The position numbers were made by a program, and so were the translations under genes. Below are positions 49,150 to 60,085 of a stretch of DNA of 64,000 nt, one piece after another; the stretch's first letter is position 1, and the number at the start of each line of letters is the position of its first letter. This DNA comes from Prorocentrum cordatum (lineage: Eukaryota; Sar; Dinophyceae; Prorocentrales; Prorocentraceae): positions 245,509-309,508 of the forward strand of contig CAUYUJ010011514.1 of assembly GCA_963575745.1 (NCBI GenBank). The letters are read 5' to 3'. A model generated the notes under the pieces. It was given only the letters and a program-made list of their open reading frames with translations. It was not told the DNA's origin and ran no database searches.

Positions 49150-50042
49150 CCTCATGGACCGCCACTTCGTTGCTGCAGCTCAACGACTTCAACGTGCTCA
49201 ACGGCTCCCCTTCCTCTACATAAGCGTGCCGACATCGCGCAAACGATGGCGGCATCCATGGTTGCTGTGGGCTCCGACCTCGGCACGCCTCCAACCGACA
49301 GCTGCGGGATTACTACCGCGCCATGTTTGCGACCATCATGCCTAAGGGACGGCAGTGGACCTGCCAGTGGATCTTCCTGAGCGTCGTTCTGAAGGGCCAC
49401 CTCCTCGACCCCATCACGATCAGCCAGAGGGAAGTTACCCTTTCGCTACGCCGTCAGGTTCTGCGGGTGCCGCAGCTGCGTGACTACGTGCGTGACCTTC
49501 GTGATCATATCCAAGCTGCAGATGCCGCCTACCCTGGTCCAGTTCGAACGTTCGTCAAGATGCTCAACCAGCTCAACTGGCGCTGGCCATCCTTCGACAT
49601 CCTGCTGACCGACCTGGGCACTCCCATTTCGTGGCTCGAAGGGCACAGTGACTTTCTCATGCATCATCTCCGAGACTCCCAACGACGGTGGTTTCAACGT
49701 AAGGTGCCCACTACGCGGAACGACCTCGGAGACGTGGCTAAGCACAAGTACGGCATTGACATGGGTTCAAATTCTTGGCTCTTGCGAACACGCAGTCTCA
49801 GGCACCGTCTTACTAAGTGGCAGCGTGGTCTCTTGTCTGTATTTCTAGCCGGCGGCGATCACACACAACAAAGATTGCAAATATCATCAATTTCAGAAGA
49901 CACTTCAGCGGTGTGCAGGTTCTGTGACAGAGAACAGGAAACGCAAGAACACATCCTGTGGGAGTGCCCTTGCTGGCGAGAAGAGCGCGCACCACTACTC
50001 CAATATCCACAAGTTCAAGAACGTGATCAGTGGCCGCCTTGA
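49150..50042 (+). pseudogene. LINE ORF2, C-terminal region with zinc knuckle
   Basis: The open part 49323-50042 includes VVLKGHLLDPITISQREVTL and RDSQRRWFQRKVPTTRND, ending with CRFCDREQETQEHILWECPCW, a C-x2-C...H...C knuckle typical of LINE C-termini. Between 49150 and 49323 related sequence is in other frames. The knuckle probably binds template RNA in active relatives. Confidence 0.65.
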
Positions 50043-50060
50043 ACACGTCATTGTGGTCTC

Positions 50061-50960
50061 ATGTACATCGATGAGGAGACGGTCAACCTCTACAACGAAC
50101 TCGTAGCCCTACCTGAGCCCCCACAACATCGACCCCCGCAGCAAGTGGACGACGACCCCGCCGAGGACATGGTCAACTACATCACCGACGACGAGAACAA
50201 GCGGTGGCTGGCCTTAGCTACGGATGGCGCCTGCCGTTTCCCTCAACATCAGTGGCTAGCTCGAGCTGGATATGCTGTATATGTGGCGCCACACCACCGC
50301 CTAAACTATGCCTCGAAGCTATACGGACCACGGCAAAGTAGTGCACGTGCTGAAGCCCGAGCTCTACTTCATGTTGTACGCGTTGTGGAACAGCCCGTTT
50401 GGATCTACTGCGACAATCAACAATGTGTTCGAGAATTCAACAATCTACTACAAGGAGGAGAGCCGCCTGGAGGAAGCTGGAATGACATCTGGACCCAGCT
50501 CAAGATCGCGATCGACGCCAAGCCGGAGATGTTCTACATCGAGCACGTGTACTCGCACCAGGGTGAGGACGGTGTGGACCGCGGCGCTGTGCATCCGCTC
50601 GCCGAGGAGTTGAATAAAAATGTTGATGTGCTTGCCGCTAATGCCGCCAAGTTACGCCCCCTCCCGACCTCAGTAATTCAGAAAGCCAGGGACCGTTTTA
50701 CTTTGACCACTTTAATGCATCGATCGATTGTTCGAATTTTAGAGAAGCGTGCTGTGACGAGACCCCTTCCCCATCGGTCTGCGGGGTTCTCGGAGTCCCA
50801 ACTCGCTCGTCTCGCTCCTCTCGCCTCCGACCCTTTCCCGCCTCCTCCCCCTCCCCCTTCCCCCCCCCCCCCCGGCTGGGAGGAGGCGATGGGGGTCGAG
50901 GTCGAGCTCGAAGATGAGGCCGACTATGACCCTTTCGGATTTGGTCTCGACGTAGGTTAG
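50061..50960 (+). CDS. LINE RNase H domain, catalytic residues intact
   Basis: 299 codons from an ATG, though in the element it would be the end of ORF2. The four acidic positions are visible: WLALATDGACRFPQ (D), SSARAEARALLHVV (E), VWIYCDNQQCVREF (D) and ELNKNVDVLAANAA (D). A Pro-rich run (PFPPPPPPPSPPPPGWEEAM) and an acidic tail follow. A frame change or stop separates it from the zinc-knuckle region at 50042. It removes RNA from the cDNA hybrid in the family. Confidence 0.75.
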   Translation: MYIDEETVNLYNELVALPEPPQHRPPQQVDDDPAEDMVNYITDDENKRWLALATDGACRFPQHQWLARAGYAVYVAPHHRLNYASKLYGPRQSSARAEARALLHVVRVVEQPVWIYCDNQQCVREFNNLLQGGEPPGGSWNDIWTQLKIAIDAKPEMFYIEHVYSHQGEDGVDRGAVHPLAEELNKNVDVLAANAAKLRPLPTSVIQKARDRFTLTTLMHRSIVRILEKRAVTRPLPHRSAGFSESQLARLAPLASDPFPPPPPPPSPPPPGWEEAMGVEVELEDEADYDPFGFGLDVG

Positions 50961-51159
50961 CCTCTCGTCCGATCCAGCTTGGCAACTATTTAGATAGTGC
51001 CTCGACCCGTGCCCGAGGCAAGAGGTCGCCGCCTCCGTCTCGGTTTCAAATGTGGCGGGCTCCGTTTCAGAGTCCAAAACGAAGGGGGAGCCCCGTTGTG
51101 TTTTCATTTTCTTGTGGTTGAGCAGGCCCGGCGAACCTAGACTGACCGACCCAAAGCGC

Positions 51160-51167
51160 AGGGCATC

Positions 51168-51201
<34 letters not shown>

Positions 51202-51225
51202 TCATCATCATTAACATCATCGTCC
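51160..51225 (+). repeat. (CAC/CAT/ATC)n microsatellite 3' of the LINE
   Basis: CACCACCACCATCAT followed by about 11 CAT triplets. Such short arrays often mark LINE 3' ends, but the junction is not proven. Confidence 0.8.
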
Positions 51226-51905
51226 TTCATCAGTGATGGGTGAAAGACTCGCTCTGCCCGAGCGCAGGCAATCGCACACCATATGTCCATGAACTACTCG
51301 CTGGTCTTCAGAGATAGCGATGCGTGCACGGCTTCCTTCACTACATAGTCGGCGTAGCACATCACTTGGTTGGACCGTTCGGGCAGCGCCTCGCATTTAT
51401 CGAGAATTCGACGCGGTCTGCCACCGCGCATGCATGAGAAGAAGAAGAAGGCGAAGAAGAAGAAGACGAATGATAATAATAATAAGAAGAAGGATAATAA
51501 GAGGAAGAATAAGGAAAAGCAGCTTTCACCATTGTGGGAGCGCCACCAAGGCGCTGCTGGTCCCTGGAGGCAGATTCAATGGCGGGACGTTTGGAGTCAA
51601 CCCACACCTCGGCATACTGTTCGCGAGGAACGGAGACGGCGCGGAGGCACGCGCTTACGAGCTGTTCGAGATCACAGACACGCAGAGTGGCAAGGAGGTC
51701 GTTCCCAACCGTCCCAACTTGCACTTGTTTGGCCTGGCCTACTACGAGCAGATCGTGGGCATCAGGCAGGACATTCATTGACGCACTCTTCTTCCTCGAC
51801 GGTGATTTGCTGAGTCTGCTGAGGGTCAGCAGGCAGATGAGCGTGAGAGTCTGTCAGTCCCTCTCTTCCTCCCTCGCCTCCGCTCGCTGCGCCGTGGCTC
51901 CTCTT
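51226..51905. other. Anonymous open frame and purine-rich run
   Basis: 51437-51520 is AAG/AAT-rich. The frame ending at 51781 contains LVPGGRFNGGTFGVNPHLGI and FGLAYYEQIVGIRQDIH, which looks protein-like, but I know no family. It lies just before a LINE endonuclease fragment and may belong to the same decayed element. Confidence 0.3.
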
Positions 51906-51906
51906 T

Positions 51907-52818
51907 TTGCCGCGCGACAATTTCAATATTGCGAGTTGGAAAGCTGCCCGTCTGTTCGACAGCGCCATCGGGAACCGCTGGAAACAGCTCGTTCGACGTG
52001 CAAGTTTGACGGTCCTTTTGGGTCGCCATGATACTGTGCTAACTCAGGGGGCCCATGCGTCCGAGGCTCAATTGCAATATCTCAGGGATGATCAGTCGTC
52101 TTTGTGCTTCTGGGGATCGTTCTGTGCGGATCACGCGGCTGGGGGCATCGTTGCTGCAGTCAGGAGAGCTCTCGTACACAGCTTCCGCACCATCGAGCCG
52201 ATCATTAATGAGAAGAGGAGGATCATGATGTTGAGCGCTCAGCGTGATTAAGGTTTTCTGCAGATCTTTCATTTGCATCTCTTGCCCATGCTCTCTCTGG
52301 CAGTCAAAAGGCAGACGTTGCGCGCCGTCTCCAAACGCATCCTCTTCCGCTCTACCTATATGTGTTGGCTTGGATGCGAGTCAGTTTTAGTGCTGGAGGT
52401 GAATCGCGCGTGCGCATGGGTGGTACCTTTTCCGATCACTCTGATGGCCTAGGGGAATATGTTAGTATTGTCTTCGCCGCGTTCATTTGGATTGACCGAC
52501 CTCGTCGCACGCATTGAAACACCCATCTTTGCATGCTGAAGTCTACAGCCAGGTTTGATCGCATCTGCGCTAAAAAGTTATCTCCGAAATTCTCGATCGT
52601 GCTCCTCGCTCCAGTGTCTTGCAGTGGGCGGCCGCTTTAAGTTCGCGGATGAACATGTGCCAAGATTTGCCAGTCTATCGCCGGTCGGACTTGCCGGCGA
52701 GCCATCGCTGCCAGATTGGACGTGCAGGCGCCAGTCTTTCTTTGCTCATGTGAGTGGGCTCGCTGAAAAGTACAAGCCGCACCTAGCTTTTGCGAGTGTT
52801 AGGCTAGCGATGACTTAG
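51907..52818 (+). pseudogene. Second LINE fragment: APE-type endonuclease
   Basis: FNIASWKAARLFDSAIGNRW (the motif N-x-x-S-W-N has Lys at its last position), AHASEAQLQYLRDDQSSLCF, GGIVAAVRRALVHSFRTIEP and EKRRIMML match the start of a dinoflagellate LINE ORF2. After a shift the frame reads SAGGESRVRMGGTFSDHSDG and GEYVSIVFAAFIWIDRP, then a stop, then RFDRI. The GDFN box position reads WMRV. A last piece reads ASHRCQ/SLPDWTCRRQSFFAHVSG. No RT follows, so it is a 5' fragment or a heavily deleted copy. Its sequence differs from the LINE at 44-51 kb, implying a separate subfamily. Confidence 0.65.
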
Positions 52819-52869
52819 GGTGCAGTGCGCGGGGCGTCGGGGATGGGCAAGGAGGGGCGCGAGCGTAAA

Positions 52870-54190
52870 GGGGCCGAGATTATACTGGGAAGGTTAGCTT
52901 GGATGCTTGCTGGGCTCAGGGTTATGAGAGGGGGGGACTTCCAGCGTCTTCATCGTGCGGTTCGTGCTTTGCCGATATTCATTGGCTTGCGCCGCGCCGC
53001 CGACCCCTTGGGGCGGCAGCGATCGTCCCCCGCGTGGCCTGTCCGGACAGCCTGTGAGGCCCTTCTAGACACGTTTTGGAGCCCTCTTAGGACCGTCCTG
53101 CCGTTCCCCCGGGCCGTTGCTATGGTTTCTGGGGCCTTCGCGGGGCGCCCGGAGGCCGTCGTGGAGCCTCTTGGAGAGTCTTGGGGTGCCAGAGGTCGAT
53201 CTTGGAGGTTTACTGGGCCGTTGTGGGCCTCGTGGAAGCCCGAGGAGCGAATGTGCTGAACATGTGCGTTTTACGTAGGGAATGGCACGGTTTTTGCTTC
53301 TGGAGGCCTGCTTGGAGCGCCTCGTGGTCTCGCATGCACGCGTCTTGGACGCCCGTGGTGCTGTCTGGAGGCAACCTTGGGCGGTGTGGACAATCGTCCC
53401 CCGCGTGGGCCGTTCAGACAGCCTTTGGGGGCTCTCTTGGCCCGTTTTGGAGCCCTCTTGGGACTGTCCTGCGGCTGTCCTGGGCCGTTGCTATGGTTTC
53501 TGTATCCTTCGTGGATCGCCCAGGCGCCGTCTTGGAGCCTACTTGGGATCCTCTTCGGGTGACAGGGGTTGATCTTGGAGGCTCATTGGGCCGATGGGCG
53601 CCTCGTGAAAGCCCGGGAAGCGAATGTGCTGAACATGTGCGTTTTCCGTGCGGAATGGGGCGGTTTTTGCTTCTGGAGGCCTTCTTGGAGCGCCTCGTGG
53701 TCGTGTTTTCAGACGTCTTGGACACCCGTGGGGCCGTCTGGCGGCGATTTTGGGCGGCGTGGGCCGAATCGCCCCCCGCGTGGGCCGTCCGGACAGTCAT
53801 TGGGGGCCCTCTTGCCCCGTTTTGGGGCCCTCTTGGGGCCGTCCTGCGGCTGTCCTGGGCCGTTGCTATGGTTTCTGGAGCATTCGTGGATCGCCCTGGC
53901 GCCGTCTTGGAGCCTTCTTGGGGGCCTCTTGGGCTGGCGAGGGTCGATCTTGGAGGCTTCTTGGGCCGTTTTGCGCCGCGCGGAAGCCGGATGAGCGAAC
54001 GTGGTGAAAATGTGCGTTTTCCATAGGGAATGAGGCGATTTTCGTTTCTGGAGGGCCTCTTTGGGGCACCTCGTAATAGTGTTTCAAACGTCTTGGGGAT
54101 TCGCGGGGCCGCGTGGAGGCAATCTTCGGCGTTTTGGGGCGACCTCTCGTCGATTCGTCGTTCTCTTGGAGCTTTTCTGGCCTGTTTTAG
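52870..54190 (+). repeat. ~374-bp satellite, two full and two partial units
   Basis: CGAATGTGCTGAACATGTGCG starts at 53248 and 53621, with a diverged start (CGAACGTGGTGAAAATGTGCG) at 53996, periods of 373 and 375. Each unit also has CGTTGCTATGGTTTCTG, CCCCCGCGTGGGCCGT and TGGATCGCCC. A partial unit precedes 53248. Internally it is built from the GGGCC/CTTGG words that occur elsewhere in the window. Confidence 0.85.
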
Positions 54191-56085
54191 GGCGTTTTGG
54201 GGTCCAAGTGTCGCGGATGATGGACCCCCCCCCGCCCCCCGCTCCTCCAAACCGGCCGGGCCAGGCCCCCGGGGGAGGGGCTTGGGGAGGGGGAGGGAGG
54301 CATCTCGCGCGCCGTGACCCCAAGGGGTCGGCAGATTTCTAAGCATGTCGACGTCGGATCTCGCGCGCGGTTGGACCTCGCAGGCTTTCGCGAGCTGCCA
54401 GGTGTGCTCTCCCGCGAGAATCTAGATTTGCTGCTGAAGGAGCCTGCGGCCACCGAGGCTCTGGCAGGTGTCGTGGTTGTTCGAGCAGCGCAGATTTCCC
54501 GCGTGCAAGCGGCCTGCACCCCCCAGGACAAGAAGGTGTCTTCTGGTGGCATCTCGGACCCAGAGGGCAACCCCATCCAGGATCCAGAGGATGCCATCCA
54601 GAAGCTCAGGGGCCATCGGGGACAGGTGCGCGCCCAGGTGAACCTGTCTCTCGTCCGCTCTCCCGGAGTGCTTTCGGTTCCGTTGTTTCGGTCCGCCGTT
54701 CCGGCACCCCGGGGCCCGGCGGCGCTCCTCTCCTTATGCCGCCAGGAGATTCGGAGGTCACCTAGCAGTTGAATCTTTGTTCTCAACGTCCTAGGCCGCG
54801 CTGTTTAAGCGCCCCCTCGCCCGCGACCTTCACTTCTCAGATGCTGTGCTGCGCCCAGGGGCCGACCTGCCCAGGAGCGGCGCTGCCGTTTTCGGGCAGC
54901 CGTCCGACGCGAGGCCGATCGCGCTCTCGGGCCCGTCCAACGAGTTTCTCGCCTCTGCGGCCCGCCGGCCCGTCGCCGGGCGCGCGCGGGTGGCGGCGGT
55001 AGGGTTCCAGCGTGATTCGTGCGGCGCGATCTTTCGTAGAAAACGTGATTGCTCTCGGCGCGGAGGTCGGTCTTTGGTGTGCGGCGCGTGCTCGCAAAGG
55101 CGCGGGCTGCGCCCGTTTCGACGTCGAAGCTGCGTTCAGAGCCTGGCTCGCCGTTCCGCTAGACGTGTGCTCCGCGCAGTTGCGGCCCCGCGGCCTCCCC
55201 TCCACGCGCTCGATGCCCCGCGCGCCAATCTATATGCCGATGTTCGTTTCTGTGGTCGTGCGTGCTATGGGCGCGTGATCGAGCGGGGGATTATGCGAGG
55301 ATATCATCTCTCGGGGTTGTATTTGTCATTGTGGTTGACTTCTTCCTTCGCTGCCATTGTCGCCTTGTTATTCGCCGAGATGCTTATCTGTGCATGCGCT
55401 GGCGACGCTGGTCTCGCGGCCGCGGCATTGGCTGCGATGCCTGGCGCTCGGGCCCTTTGTGGAGATGAGCGTGTCCAGCGGCCATTGGCTGAACCGTGCG
55501 AAGTGCATCCTGGTCTCCCTGAGCCCCATCTCGGCACTGGAGGTGATGTTGCAGTTTCGGGGGGTTCGTGTCAACGTTCAGAGGTTTGAGATCCCGGGGC
55601 GCGGGCTTTGCTTTGAGGATCTTCGCGGGCGCGGGTTTTCGCGACTCGCGCGGGGCTGCCCTTTCGCGGAAATTTCAGGGCCGGCGTCGCCGCGTTCGTT
55701 CGTTTCCCTCGGGGCGCTGGTGAGCAACGTCTTGGGTAGACCATGCTCAGCTCTGCGCGGCAGTCCTTCCAGCCCGTGTTTGCAGTGTGCGAAACAGTGT
55801 GCGAGGGGGCGCGAGCGCCGGCAGCGGCTCCCAGGTTCGCGATCGCAGGTCCGATGCTGGAGAATGCAGATGTTATCGACCTCCTCCGGATTCGCCGCCT
55901 GGAGATAGACGGGCGAACAGTGATGTTTCGATGCGCCGAGAAGTCCGCCATGTTCTATCGCTGTAGCGAGAGGCTTGAAGATTTCCGCGACGCCCCCGAG
56001 TATTGCGTAGCATACGAAGACATTGTTTACGAAGAGTTTGATTCTGAATCAAATGATTCGAAGCTCAAACGCGATTCGTAGAGTG
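54191..56085. other. Anonymous open frames, no assignable gene
   Basis: Plus-strand frames with some protein-like character: VLSRENLDLLLKEPAATEAL with QDKKVSSGGISDPEGNPIQD (54347-54772); AARSFVENVIALGAEVGLWC with RFDVEAAFRAWLAVPLDV (about 55020-55180); and NADVIDLLRIRRLEIDGRTV with EYCVAYEDIVYEEFDSES ending at 56081. They could be exons of one interrupted gene or relics. I recognise no family and see no consistent splice pairs. Confidence 0.25.
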
Positions 56086-57430
56086 CTCGGATTCGGCGTG
56101 CGCGCTGCGAACCTGCATACATATAACATGCAGGGGTTTGTCACCAAGTTCCACTCTGTCCCCTGCCTTGCCCCCCCCCCACCAGGTCTATCGTGGCCTG
56201 TCCCGTGTGCTCCCTGAGGTGACCCCTCATGATGCGGATGTCTGCGTGGTGTGGCTAGTGTTGGTCATTCGGCTCCTGCCATGTTTGATCGCGTGCGCAG
56301 TGTTGCGCAGCATGTGCAGCGCGCGGTGCATGTCACGACGCTTCCGTCATGGTTGCCAGACGTGCCGCGCGGGTTGTTTCGCCGTCGGAGTGGGCGACTT
56401 CTTCGCTATGTGACTTGTCCTGTCCTTGGTGCCGCCGCCTGGGCTCGTCCGTCCTCGCTTCCGCCGCAGTGGTCTTCGCTGCCCGATGAGTCTCGCGTCG
56501 TTCTCTCTCGTGCGCTCGTGTCTGTCATTGACTGTTTGCCCCCCGTCGCTGTTTTTTTCACGACTTCGCGCTCGCTGCCTCCAATCAACGTCGTAGTGCC
56601 GCCTCCGCAGTGTCTGTCGTCGCCGCCCGGTTTGCCGTCGACGCCCGTGCCCGCCCCTTCGCCCAGGGCATCGCGGCGCCGCGGGCTCTGCTGGCCCGGG
56701 GAACAGCGGTTCGCGGCTGAGGGTGTCGCCATCGTCGCCATCGTCATCGTCATCCCCGCCGTCGTCATCGCCAGCGCCATCGTCGTCGTCATCGTCATCG
56801 TCATCAATGCCACCGCCAACACCATCATCGTCATTACTGCCACCGCCATCGTCATGATCACCGTGATCACCGTGACCATTATGATCTTCATGCTCATCAC
56901 CACCATCGCCACCACCATCACCATCATCATCGTCATCGTCATCTTCATCGTCGTCTTCATCATCGTCGTCACCGTCGTCACCACCATCTATCCTCATCGC
57001 TCACTCATTCCACCCCTGTCAATCGCTCTCTTTGTCGCGCTCGCGATCGCCATCGCAGTCGCCGCCCTCGCTCAACGTCATAATCGTTCATCCATTTGCT
57101 CACTCACTCAGACATTCAGCATCATCACCATAGCCTTCATCATCGTCGCCGTCGCCATCATCATCATCGTCGCCCGCATGTAATCATCCTCCTCGTCGTC
57201 GCCTTCGCCACTATGGTCATCATCCACCGCCGTCATCGTCGCCGTTCTCTTCGCCATTATCGTCATCCACGCCGCCGTCATGATTATCGCCATTGGCGTC
57301 AGCATCGACAGCATCATCACCGCAACCACCATGCTATCTTGATCGTCGACAAGCATCATTATTATCATCGACGTCGTGCACGCTCGCTCGCACATTCGCA
57401 CGCTCACCTTAAGTACACCTCGGGACGAAG
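56086..57430. repeat. Imperfect GTC/ATC/CAC arrays with spacer
   Basis: 56730-57000 and 57115-57385 consist mostly of GTC, ATC, CGC and CAC triplets in irregular order. The remaining sequence (56086-56720) is ordinary and unassigned. Frames across the arrays are artefacts. Confidence 0.7.
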
Positions 57431-57453
57431 CCCTTCGCCTGCTCGCTCGTCCG

Positions 57454-57730
57454 CGAGTCAATCGCTTCGAGCGGGGGCCCATCCCTATGGGGTTCCCAGC
57501 TCCATGTTCTAATCCGAGGCGGCCATCGGAAAACCGGGTTAAAACGCAGGTTTGGGAAGTCTCGAGCTCGAACCTCGTTCATGGGCGCGCTGCTGGGATG
57601 TCTCGTCTGTGAGTGAATCGCAGGAAAGTCTCGAGCGGGGGCCTCTTCTTCTGGGGCCCCCGCCTCCATGTTCGAATCCGAGGCGGGGATCGGGCAATTG
57701 TGTAAAGCGAAGGCTTGGTGGCGCCTGGGG
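57454..57730 (+). repeat. ~157-bp direct duplication
   Basis: GAGT(C/G)AATCGC, CGAGCGGGGGCC, CCATGTTC(T/G)AATCCGAGGCGG and (C/G)GG...TTGGGA or TTGGTGG recur about 157 bases apart. In the second copy CCGCCTC and GAGGCGG form a 7-bp stem around a TTCGAATCC-containing loop. Confidence 0.65.
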
Positions 57731-58780
57731 GCTTGAATCGGAGAGCAGGCGCGTCTGTTTGGCAAGCCATGCCCGCGCCGAGAATGCTCGGCCGCCCCGA
57801 AGTTGACGCTGGCGGAAGGGGCGCGTGTCGGCTTGGCATGGTACGAACTGTCAGCGGAGAGGGGCTGGGCATGTCGAAGCCCATGCGTGTCATGACCAAC
57901 GGCGGTCTCATTGAATCATGGCCGTGCCTTCAATGTAAGGGCGCGCGCGGGCACCTTGAGCCATCTGGCGGTTGCAGGACCAGAAGTGTCGAGGGGTAAT
58001 CCGATGACTTGTGTCGCGCTGCATCAAAGGGGCTAGGGGGGCCGATGCGCCAGGGCGAGCATGTCGGATGCTCGTGCAAAGCTGAGGAGTTGAGCGCGTC
58101 GAACGAAGCGCAGAACGTTGGTATAGGAGACATGAATGAAATTCGCCAAGAAGAGCCAGGGCAAGTTTTGGAGCTGGAGCGGACATGTGAAGATTGCGGA
58201 TTCAGGGGGCTGGTACTTCCTGGATCTTAGTGCCCCCTATGGAGCAAGCGCGCGCCGCGCAGCCGCCGGTCTGGCGTCCGGGCGAGTCGCCAGGACGGGG
58301 CCGTTAGCGAAATTCAGGGGAGAGGGGGGGGGGAGTTTCAGAGCGAGCCGTGCAACGTCGAGGCCGCGTTCAAGGCCCAACCTGTGGGAGGATGCGCAGG
58401 CTCGCGCGTGGGAATGCTGTGAATGCAAGCGCCAGGTATGTCTGCGCATCCCAGGGGCATGTTAAGCACGTGGACAATCGAGAACCTGAAGCCGATGAAA
58501 CAAGAAAGTGTTTTCTTCGGTCGCCATCGAGAGGACGGGAAAAGACAGGCATGGGATGATCTCTGGGGCAGACCTGATCTCCGCGCACATTCGAAAGGCA
58601 GGATTCGAGGGGGTTGATCAGTTCAAGAGACATGGGGACTATTGGGGAGTAGGAGAGGAGATCTGCTGGGGAGGTACCCGACATATACCAATCTGTGCAC
58701 GGATGGTCGATGTGAGTATAGAGGTTTATGTCGCTCTCGATTGCCGTTTCCGCTTGGTGACTCGGCGTGTTAGTCGTCGC
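57731..58780. other. Unassigned stretch upstream of the Copia-like relic
   Basis: No integrase or gag motif could be recognised, although a Copia-like element would have them here. A plus-strand frame WECCECKRQVCLRIPGAC (near 58410-58465) has a C-x2-C...C pattern but no wider match. Confidence 0.35.
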
Positions 58781-58784
58781 TCCA

Positions 58785-60085
58785 TCGAGAAGGGCATCTT
58801 TGCGGCTACGGCTCCCTTGGAAGCACGCGAAACTGTCATTCTCTATGGCAGTGGCTGATGGGTCGGATCTGAGAGGGGCGAGCGAGAGTTGGGGGTGCAG
58901 CGAGGCTTCGCGGATGCAAGAAGGGCGTGCTTCAATTCGGAAGCAGCGGGGGGTATCTTGATTGTGCTCCTGGGCCAGTTTTGCTTCCTGGGCTGCGGGG
59001 AGTTATTGGGATCAGTGTGTGGAACCAGGGGCGCTGCGAGCGACTGGGGGGATTGCTGCCTGGAGCTCGCCGGGAAACTGAGATTTGACGGTGGTTTCAA
59101 GCCGCCGTGCGTGTTCAAACACGGAAAGGGGAAAGTGCGTTCAATGGTGCATGGCGATGATTGTGCGCTCCTGGGCAGCGGCCTGGATCCGAATTTGTTT
59201 GGAGACGAAATGGCGATGGAATTTGGAGTTACGGTGAGAAGAAGACCAAGCCGAGCGCATATCTTTATATCTAAATGTGTGTATATGTACGCGTGCATAT
59301 CAGAATGGTCGAGTGGGGCCGAGATGGTGCGTGGTATGATGCTGGTCGGAGCGACGGGGACGTACTGGTCAGGGAAGTTTGGCAAAACAACAAGAACAAC
59401 TGAGTCGAATGTATTGGGGTAGAAGTCGACCAGCGATGGGGGAGGCGAGGGGGGCCTGTCGCAGCCAGCCACAATTGTGTCAGGCGCTAGTGGCGCGGGC
59501 CGAGAACTTGGCCCGAGACAGATCTGGCATATTCTATGCGGTGGAGGAGTGGGCTTGGCACGTGGCCAGGCCAACAAGTGGAGCTTGGAAGAGGTTTGAC
59601 AAACTGGGGCAATTTGTCAGACACCAGAGTCGGTTCCGCTACTGGTACAAGCGTCAAACAACGCCTCAAGAGTTTGCAATGTGGACAGATGCATATTTTG
59701 CTGGGTGTAAGAAGCCACGACTCGACCAGTGGAGGCGTAGTTATGTAGGGTGGGCACATGAGCCAGTCTGGGGGTGCCGCGCAGAGCGTTGCAGTTGTGT
59801 CCTCAAGTGGGGCGGAGTACTACTGAACGGTTGAAGGGGGGTCCGTCGAATTGGGCGTTCAAGCGGTGCTCAGTGGCTTTAACATTCCAGCCCTGAGAGT
59901 CATCAAGAGCGACGCGACTGCAGCTCTTGCCATGGCAAGCGGGGGAGTGTTAGGCAAACGTGATGAGACACCTAGAAGTATACCAGATCTGGTTACAAGA
60001 GAAGGTATGGGGAGGCGACGTCTGAGTGATGAAAGTTGGTACAGGCGACAATGTAGCTGACGCGCGGACCGCACGAGTTAAATGC
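58785..60085 (+). pseudogene. Copia-like (Ty1) reverse transcriptase and RNase H, decayed
   Basis: Fragments in changing frames follow the Copia order. KGIFAATAPLEAR passes by a shift into KLSFSMAVADG (RT start). Then come SVCGTRGAASDWGD, the region ending PPCVFKHGKGKVRSMVHGDD (the catalytic D-D pair in VHGDD), DRSGIFYAVEEWAWHVARPT, WTDAYFAGCKK, DSTSGGVVM, VAVVSSSGAEYY and, last, IWLQEKVWGG and VGTGDNVADARTA. At least four frame shifts and two in-frame stops occur. No flanking long terminal repeats could be found by eye. It represents a retroelement class distinct from the LINE and DIRS copies. Confidence 0.7.

Larger units (their letters stand above)
44495..50960 (+). mobile_element. LINE (non-LTR retrotransposon), decayed
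   Basis: The order ORF1 (coiled-coil end), APE-type endonuclease, RT, C-terminal zinc knuckle, RNase H is that of a LINE with RNase H. ORF1 and RNase H are open; the central ORF2 is broken by several frame changes and one in-frame TGA. The 5' part is replaced or truncated at the CACCAT array. An ATC microsatellite starts about 200 bases past RNase H. No target-site duplication or poly(A) could be identified by eye. Confidence 0.75.

Noticed and set aside
57640-57700. tRNA B-box-like GTTCGAATCC
   Set aside because: Flanking sequence folds as a simple 7-bp hairpin, without a cloverleaf, A box or acceptor stem.
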